From positions 13,811,227-13,875,226 of the forward strand of contig CM060112.1 in NCBI GenBank assembly GCA_030522415.1: a DNA stretch of 64,000 nucleotides. Direction: 5' to 3'. Made by a program: the position numbers and the translations under genes. This stretch comes from Channallabes apus (lineage: Eukaryota; Chordata; Actinopteri; Siluriformes; Clariidae). Under the pieces are notes generated by a model that was not told where the DNA came from, did not search any database, and saw only the letters and a list, made by a program, of their open reading frames with translations. Shown here in pieces: positions 22,701 through 31,700 of this stretch. Position 1 is the stretch's first letter; each line of letters opens with the position of its first letter.

Positions 22701-25700
22701 TCTAGAGCTCTCAGACCTTTGCTGCCAATGTCAGCCATATTGTTGCGAGCAAGACTGGCCTGTAAACAAATACATGTAAATGAGGTACCTCTGCTTTCTC
22801 TGGATAAAAAGCACTATAACATTTACATTTCTCAACCGATTTCAGTGAGAGGTTCTTATATTCAAGGATTTATGATCTACACCTTGTACAAAACCAAGTC
22901 TGTCTACAGTCTCTTTGAATGTCAAAAGCTATTAATAAAATACATATACTACACCTTATTAGTCTAGTATTTAGATGCATATGTTACTATTTAGATGTAT
23001 AATGTTGTACTACTAAGCTACAGCTTACTTTATATCACACACAAAAATTCCCAATTATTTATTAATGTACTATATCTTTGCTATTTTAATAGAATTTAAT
23101 ACAAACAATAATAAATAATTATAAACTTAAATAATTCTTTTGATTGTGTAAAGCTGTTTTGAGACAATGTCAATTGTTAAAAGCGCTATACAAATAAAAT
23201 TGAACTGAATTGAATTTAAAAGAAAAGAAAGCAAACTGTCTGCAATCGATTCATTTCTTGATTTGAACGTGCCATTTCTTCTCAATTATTAGTTCCTAAA
23301 TATGGACATTTTTTTTATTAATTTAAAGAAAATGGCCTGTGTGACCTTACATACTGTACAGGAAAGGCTACAATGACAGAAAAATACATTTCCACAGTAT
23401 ATAAATCCACTCGAAATATACTGTGTACACTTTGAGTACTTAAAATATTCAATCTTTTTTTCACTGAATTTCAGTATTTGCAATACTTTCACAATTTCAT
23501 ATACTGTACAGAAATTGTACTGATATACAGTATTTCTTTCAACTATACATATCTGGCATTACAATATACTATTGGTTCATCATTGTCACACCACACCTTA
23601 CCACACCTTCACCCTTTGCACCCTCAATGACTGTATTACTCATTTTCTCTTATCAACAGGCTTATCAACACAAGTGCCACAATTCTTCTGACTGTGGCAT
23701 AGATTCAGCCAAGATGCTGAAAACATTCACTGGTGATTTTTGCCATTATTGACATAATAGCGTCATAATTGCAGCAGATCTGTCAGCTTAAATATGATGT
23801 CACAACACATCCCAAAGGTGCTCTACTGATTGACATCTGGTGACGGTGGAGGACATTTGCGAACAGTGAAGCCAGTGTCATGTACAATAAACTAGTGTGA
23901 TAACAGGATGAACACAACTAGCAATAATACTCATGTAGACTGTGGCATTTAAATGATCCTCAGCTGGTACTAAGGGGCCAAGAAAATATCCCCACAGCAT
24001 TACAGCACTACCAACCTCAACTGTTGCAAAAGGCAGGGTGGATCCATGCTTTTGTGTTACTTATGCCAAATTCTGAACCCATGCAAATTTTACCCTCAGT
24101 TTCCTGTTGTTAGCTCAAAGCAGGAGTGCCATGTGTTGGGTTTCATTTACTGTAAAACAGCTGTCTCAACATTTGACATCTGCATTTAGATAGGCTCGTT
24201 GACAGACCTCAGTTGAAAAAGAACATCACCTTTCCAACAGTTCAAACCTGTCCGCCCACTCTGCTCGGACCTCTGGCATCAACAAGCCCTTTTCACCCAG
24301 AGAACTTTTTCAGACCATCCTCTGCAAACCCTAGAGATCGTTCTGCATGAAAATCCCAGTAAATAAGCAGTTCTGCCACAACCATGCCACATTAAAAGAC
24401 ACACTTGTTCTCTACTCTGATGCTCCGGCTGAACAAGAGCAAATTGTCTTAACCATGTCTACATGCCTAAATAAGTTGCTGCCAATGCAGATGAACAGGT
24501 GTACCTAATGAAGTTTATTTAAACAAATAGTTAAGAGCTTTCCATTGGATAATTACTGTTGTGATTAATTTTGTTCAGCTGGCACCAAGTTATTTAATTC
24601 TAACCAATGACAGCCATGTTAGAACTGGATCTCAGAAGGAACAACATATTGGCCTGCATCAAGAAAAACAACTAAGGAGATGGCTGAAACAACTAAAATT
24701 GGGTTAAGGAATATAAAACATAATAGTATATTTGTATCATTTGAGTTTTTTTTTTTTTTTTTAACAATACTGGTGCCAAATCAATACTTTAAAATGGTAC
24801 CGGTTCTTAAACATTGAATGAACGAATACTTTAAAAGAATAAATTTAAAAAGCCACAAAAAGTGGTGGATAACGGCTTTTCATTTAAAATATATATTTTT
24901 TTTAATGAACAATATATTAAAAGTTTATTGTATAAAATAATATAAATAAATACAAAACCCAATAAACTTCCATATATGGTTGGGTACTGAAAACTGGTGC
25001 CAATACGGCACCAGTACCTATAGAACCGGTATATACCGGACCGAAACAGAACGCGAATTTCGGGGCCACTTAAAGGCCTGAACTGCCGGATTGAAATATT
25101 TGTTCTCTAGGTTCATATATTTTTGTAGATTAATAGTAGGGCTGTAACGAGCGATTTTGGGTGATTTTTTTTCCTTCGATTAATCGATTAATCGGATAAA
25201 AGTACCCGCTTTAATTTGCTGTTTTGCTTAACTATATAAAACCATAAATCAGGGTATTATTTATATATAAAAGTAAACTTAAAAAAATGCAATAGCCACA
25301 AAGTTTAATGATCTTTAATTTTGACATTTAAACCTTAGTTTATGTAAATCAACATTCTTTTTTAACAATAATTGCAGATGGCAAGTTGACAGTGTTGATA
25401 CGGTGCATGTATGTGTGTGTGTGTGTATATATATATATATTTCGATCCTCTCGAGTATTTTATCCTTTTTTGATGTCTCAAAAAAAAAAATTATATAGAT
25501 AGATAGACCATTTTGCTAGACATTCTCGTAATACGGCTACGTAGGGAGAAAAAATAAATAAATAAAAAAATGTTTTCCTTGTGTTCGCTTGGGATTTGAA
25601 CACCAAGAAAAAGCTGCATGCAACGTTTTTTTTTTTTTTACCCTGTATAACCGCGCAGCCGGACAAATGCACGTCACCAAAGCCCGTGTGAACACCGTCA

Positions 25701-28700
25701 CTGACTCCTATGTGTAGAAAACCCTCGGCACTTCATCCGCGCTCACCGGACACTACGACTGGCAGAAAACCGCTCGATTTTAACACCCGATAAGAGGCAT
25801 TTAAGGACTTAGGTCGCACGCTTTTTCCTGCAAACGGTTCTGTAACCGCCATTGCGCGAGCGGCTGTGTATCTGTCTGTATTTGTGCATTTTGTGAGCAG
25901 CCTAACTAATCGATAACGGCATTCGTTGACAAAGAATTTCATCATCGTTAATTATCGATTTTATCGATTAGTTGTTGCAGCCCTAATTAATAGTTTATTA
26001 GATTAAATAAAAAAAATAAAAACACAAATCAGGAAATGACAGACCATCCGAGATGCGCGTGAATGCAGCAACTAACGTTACACTCGCTCTGACGGCAGCA
26101 GGCGGTCTACTGATATCTTAGCTTGCTAAATTAAACAACTTTCGTTAAAATGCCTTAAACTAAACGGTCGAAAGTGTGGCTATATTTCACAAGAAAGGAT
26201 TCAGACACCGCAACGTTCAGCGAATGTTTTACAGCAGTTGCGTGTAAAGGCGGAAACACGTCAAATCTAATGAAACATTCGAGGGCAGACGGAATAAAGT
26301 AAAAAGCAGAGGGAGGCACGAACTTGTGGACAACAGCTGGCACTATCGGTGTGGACGACCCTCAGTCACACCAACCGTAACAAATAGGAGTCACCGATTA
26401 TGATGACGACAGCAGCCTTTCCGCAGGTCAGTAGTAGGATAATGTAACGTTAATAGCAACATGCAAATCTTGCATTCATGCTAACACATAGCCAAACGAT
26501 TTGTAAAAAACTAATGTAACATGGATTCTGTTTATAATTATGGCTTTCCAGCTAGTACTAGTAGCACTACAACAGTGACCCCATTTACCATTGCAAAGAA
26601 GGCTATGCTTGTCCTGTGCAGAGCAATAAATCAGGAAAGGTGTCGTATTTTGACAGAAAAGGCAAATATGGTGAAATTTCTGCAAAAGAATTGCTAAAAT
26701 TTGAAGCTTACATGTTCATATATACTTTAAACTTTTAATATATTGTTAAATTTTAAGCATTCTTGAGTCATCCACTATAATTCTGTGGCTTAAAAGTATC
26801 GGTCCAGGCACCGTTTTGGCACCGGTATCGAAAAAACCCCAAACGATACCCAACCCTACTTACATACTACCTAACCCAATAATTTAACCACAATAACAGC
26901 AGTACTTGGTATTCCTAGTATACAGACCAGCTTCAAATTTCAGCAATTCATTTGCACAAACATGACCAGTTTTTCCTTATCTGGCAAAATACCACACCTC
27001 TCCTGACTTTGCTAGGGTTAGTCTGACCGGGATCGGGGACGCACACACTGCCAGCTGTTGTCTGCCAGCAGTTAAACATGGTGCATCCCTCTGCGTTTAA
27101 CTTCAACCCATCTGTCCTCAAATGTTTCATTAGGTTTAATTCCCTTATTCACAATTGTTAACTTCTTGCATGTGACGGTGTGTAATACAGCCACAATTTG
27201 GAATGTTTAGCTTTATGCATTTTAATTTAAGCACATTTAGCTTACCGGGCTAACGCTCCCAGCTGCCATCAGAGCAAGTGTAATTACTGCATTCACATGT
27301 TGCATTCATGCTGATGGCTGCATTCCCTCCCCAATCCAGAGGGACAGGGACATCAGGGTAAGAAGAGACATGGATGGAGTGATGCACCCATCATACAAGC
27401 CTGTGGGGGGAGTGTTATTATCTGGGGCTGCTTCTGTTATTCAGGTGAGATCAGCTGACTACCTGAATGACCAGTATTGTCTACAGTGGGTTTGTTCTTT
27501 CCAATATGATAATCCCAGGATTCACTGGGTTCAAATTGTGAACAAGTGATTCAAGGAGCATGCAGTATAGTTTTCACATGTGGACTGATCACCACAGAGT
27601 CCATAAGACTTAATACAGCGGTCCCATCATCAAATAAATGTTGTGACATTGCGTAAGCTTATCAAAACAATTCCATGGTCATAATCAAAATTAACGTGCA
27701 TTAGAAGCCCCACGTGCATGCATGCTTGCAGCCACTCATCCTGCACGCTCACTGTCACAAGTTGAGTTTTGGGGAGGAATTTGAGGAGGTAAAACATCCA
27801 TGTTCCTTTATAATCCTACAGGTGAACTATTTACATGTGGTAGGTAGGAATTATTTGCCAAGTTTGTTTAGAAATATAAATTAGTTCGTATTGTTTAAAT
27901 TCTGCAATTGTTATTTAAGTGAGAAAACTTGTTATAAGAAACAGGCTACATTTAATTACTCAAACTTTATAAGGATTTAAAATTGTAACAAAATCCAGAA
28001 CAATATCAGGACATTAATAAAATTGTGATAAGATAATTTAGGTATTAAAAAAAATCAATAAAGACCAAATACTTTTTCATAGCACTGTACATATCATGGG
28101 GGGGGGGGGGTAATCGTGTAATTATAGAACATCAATCAATACCTTGTATAAAATGTATAACAGCCAAAAATAATAATTGTCAATTCCTGAATGAGGAATA
28201 AATAAATAAATAAATAAATAAATCATCTGAACCCATCCACCCTGGGCATACAGATCATATAAGCCCTGAATATAAAAACACCCAATTTAAATAATTTGAG
28301 AAATATTATGGTTGTTTATATACAGAACAATTTCAGTGCTTAAATATGTTGGTTTTGTTTGTACAAAGCAGCATCTACTAGTTTATTAGTGTCTATGCTC
28401 TCCAAGACCACTCCAGGTCACTTCTTGTGGTTTTACACTACTTTTAGACCTGACCAATTTACCACATCTTTACCGCATCTCTACAACTCTCAGAAACAGG
28501 ACATAAAGCTCTGGGCATACTTGGATATACGGGAAACAATATTCACCTGTTTGAATAGGCACAGTATACCAGAGTACTGATAATATTCCTGATGTAAGGA
28601 AAAACAGACGCTTAGTTTGTAAGGAAACTACAGCATTATTCTTCTCTTGGAAAGTTTTGGCAGTAGCTTTCCAGGTGCTAATTATGATACAGGCCCAACA

Positions 28701-31700
28701 CGTCAGCATCGGCATGATGCTGCAAATGCAGTTACAGATAACAAAAATCAATCATGTGCAACTCTTGTTAGAAAACTGTTCTCTGTGAAACCTGTGAAAG
28801 TTTTGTTAATAGTTAAAATGCAAAAAGCATTACAGTTGCAAATATACTGTACTGTTGTAATTGGAGGAAACTTTTCACCAATACCAGATAATTCAGTTCT
28901 CTCTGGAGTTTAGTGTGAAAAAGTATGGATGAAACTGAATGAAAGCACCTCTCCAGGTTTACTTTTCTAGTTAACGCTATTTACTGTGCTACGCTCTATT
29001 GAAGGGGTACTGAATTAAAATTTTAAAAAGGTAAATAATGTAATTTTATTTAAACTGTTAATTGCTGGGGTTTGCCGCATTTTTTTTACTTTAGCCATAT
29101 TCATTTGGATGCTTGGATTTCAGATGATAGAAGACAGTGCACCTTGCAAATCACGTTCGTCTCATTCGTATCACTTTTCTTATACCCAAAACAATTCCAC
29201 AACACAGACGATGCACCTTTTTTCTTAAGCAAACTCACTGCTGCTGCACCGTCTTCTTCCATTGTCGAAGTGTATGTGAAGCCAAACATATCAAAAGTGG
29301 GACGAAACCGTGGCACCCGATTGAAGCAAATATCTGCGCGGCCCAGTGGACAGCGCAGCGCCACTATCTGGATAGCGCAGAGATGATCTGGTTTATTTGC
29401 GCACCCTGGTGGATCGCGCAGCGCGGATTAACTCGAGCAGCGCTGCTCCCAATCACAAACCTGCGCGACCCACTGTTTTTTTATTTAAAAACTATTTATT
29501 TAAAATGTCAGGACTGTTTAATATTGTTTCCACTTTGCTATGCCTGTACGTGCGCATCCCAGCGGGGTAAAATGATGGTCGGCGCGGTCTATTTCTATCA
29601 GCGTCGTGCAGGTTTGTGATTCAAGCAGCGGTGCTCAAGTTGGTCCGCGCTGCGCGATCCATCGGGTCTGGATATTTGTTTTGCCCACGCCGGCTCAATC
29701 GGGTGCCACGGTTTCGTCCACTTTAGATGCGTTTGGCTTCCCATAGAAGTGAATGTGTATTGCGTGGTGACGTAACGTGCAACGTCACGTGATCTCAACC
29801 GCGATTAAGACGATAGACCAAAACCTCTACCGGTTGGCAAATTTCTACCGGTTAACCGTGTATACCAGTATACCGCCCACGCCTATTTGATGGCATTGTG
29901 TATTTCTTTGTGTTTGTATGGAATACAAACAACAAGCTTTAATCAATCATTACTTGCAGGCTGCTGGGCTGTAAATGAGTGTGGATGGACTAATGTGGAT
30001 GGTAATTCTGGGGTCTCAGTTCAGGTATTTTACATGCCTTCTTCTCGGACTGCTGCGGATACGATATCCGTGTTTCTTTTTATTATCAACATGGTTTCAG
30101 GACATATTTCCAGTTATAGGACAAGTCCCTTTAGGTTTCCTTTGTACAAGAATGATAAAGGTGCTATGCCAGGCCATCAACAAACGTTAGGGGCACATCG
30201 TCAGTTGTGTTCCAAAGCACCATAAAAGCATATTTTAAATAACCATATATTCATCTGGTTATTCGTCTTTGAAGGTTTGGTTTTCATAGTCCGATTTCCT
30301 TTTTGTGGAGTAAGTGCACATTTGGTCTCACACTCAAATCTGATTCTTCCGCATACGTGGTACATGCACGGTAAACTATGGGATTGATTGTCTCTGTTGA
30401 GTGACGCATATAGGTGCCCTCATCCAAAGAAAACACGCTAGATAAATGAGAATAATTAATCAAAAAATAATCAGGGTCCAGTTAGAACCATAACTCGGTC
30501 AAGATCCGAAGGGAAGTCCGCCAATTAGTGAGGTTTGCTATATTGTTTGTGTCTTTAACAAATATTTAGGCTGTCTGACAAAAATGGCACAAACATTCAC
30601 ACAACAAAAATATTAAGTACTACTAGTTAACTATTAACTATTCCCCTTATAACTTAAGCAGATCCATGTCAGGAAAACACAACATTGGTTAATGACCAAT
30701 TTTAATATTGCGATAACGATATTTCTTGCGATATAACATTTTCCTAGAGAAATGCATTTTTTAATTATTATTATTATTATTATTGACTATTTAAAAAATT
30801 TTTATATATATAATGATCATACTAAAATAAACAGGTAATAGATATTCGTCGGATGTAATTAAATCTAATTCAGGCTAAAATGAAACTATATGTCAAGGAA
30901 GTTCAAAACACTATGAATGACTTAAAACCCTCAGCAGATATTCTGACTTCTGGTTTGCTGTTATCATAGACCTGCCAACACAATATGAATTACTTTCACA
31001 CATTACTTTTTATTTACGTGTAACCATACATGCATCGATTTCATTTATCGCAATTCTTTGCGATACAGATATTGCGTATACCATTATCGCGATAACGATA
31101 ATTTTTCGATATATTGTGCAGCCCTAATACTGGTGTGTTGTGTGTGTTCACAGCGGGAGGGCTCTGGCATCAAACTTTGTTTGGGTTCCAGGATATTTCG
31201 TGTAGAACCAAAGTTATAATTATTTTTAAAATACGTAAATTTTACTGTTATGGGAATGACCTTTCCATGTAAATACAGCTACTGACTGCTGTTATAATTA
31301 GTGCTGAGTTGGTAACAACGCTTTTTTTGAAGGTTCTGTTTTTTCAAGACGGTCAATCGAAAGCAAATCAAATTTTATGTGAATGTAAGTATACATAGGT
31401 ATTGGTCATCATAAGTTTTCCTGCTCTGCACACCCAAGTTTGTCACCCAAGTTTTTCATTCAGAACATATATACTTCCACAACTCTCGTTACAAAAAATT
31501 GCTCGATTATGGAAAAAATCATAATCACGATTACTCACTGACTTTGGAAATATGTTGCATTAACAGAACAGTGAATTCTCCTTAAAACAGATTAAGACAG
31601 ATAAAACAGATAAAGGCAAACAAGATCAACAATGTAGTGTACTTCCACAAACTTTTGAAAACAAGTAATAAATAAAATATAAAAATTAAAAATAATAAAT

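Larger units (their letters stand above)
24973..26860 (+). mobile_element. hAT element with BED-finger remnant, interrupted
   Basis: Termini GGTTGGGTACTGAAAACTGG and the inverse-type CAAACGATACCCAACCCTA bracket a stretch holding a BED-type zinc-finger remnant. A second hAT element is inserted inside. The catalytic part of the transposase is missing. Confidence 0.55.

Noticed and set aside
28647..28913. 88-codon plus-strand frame
   Set aside because: There is no domain, and it lies in intronic AT-rich DNA.
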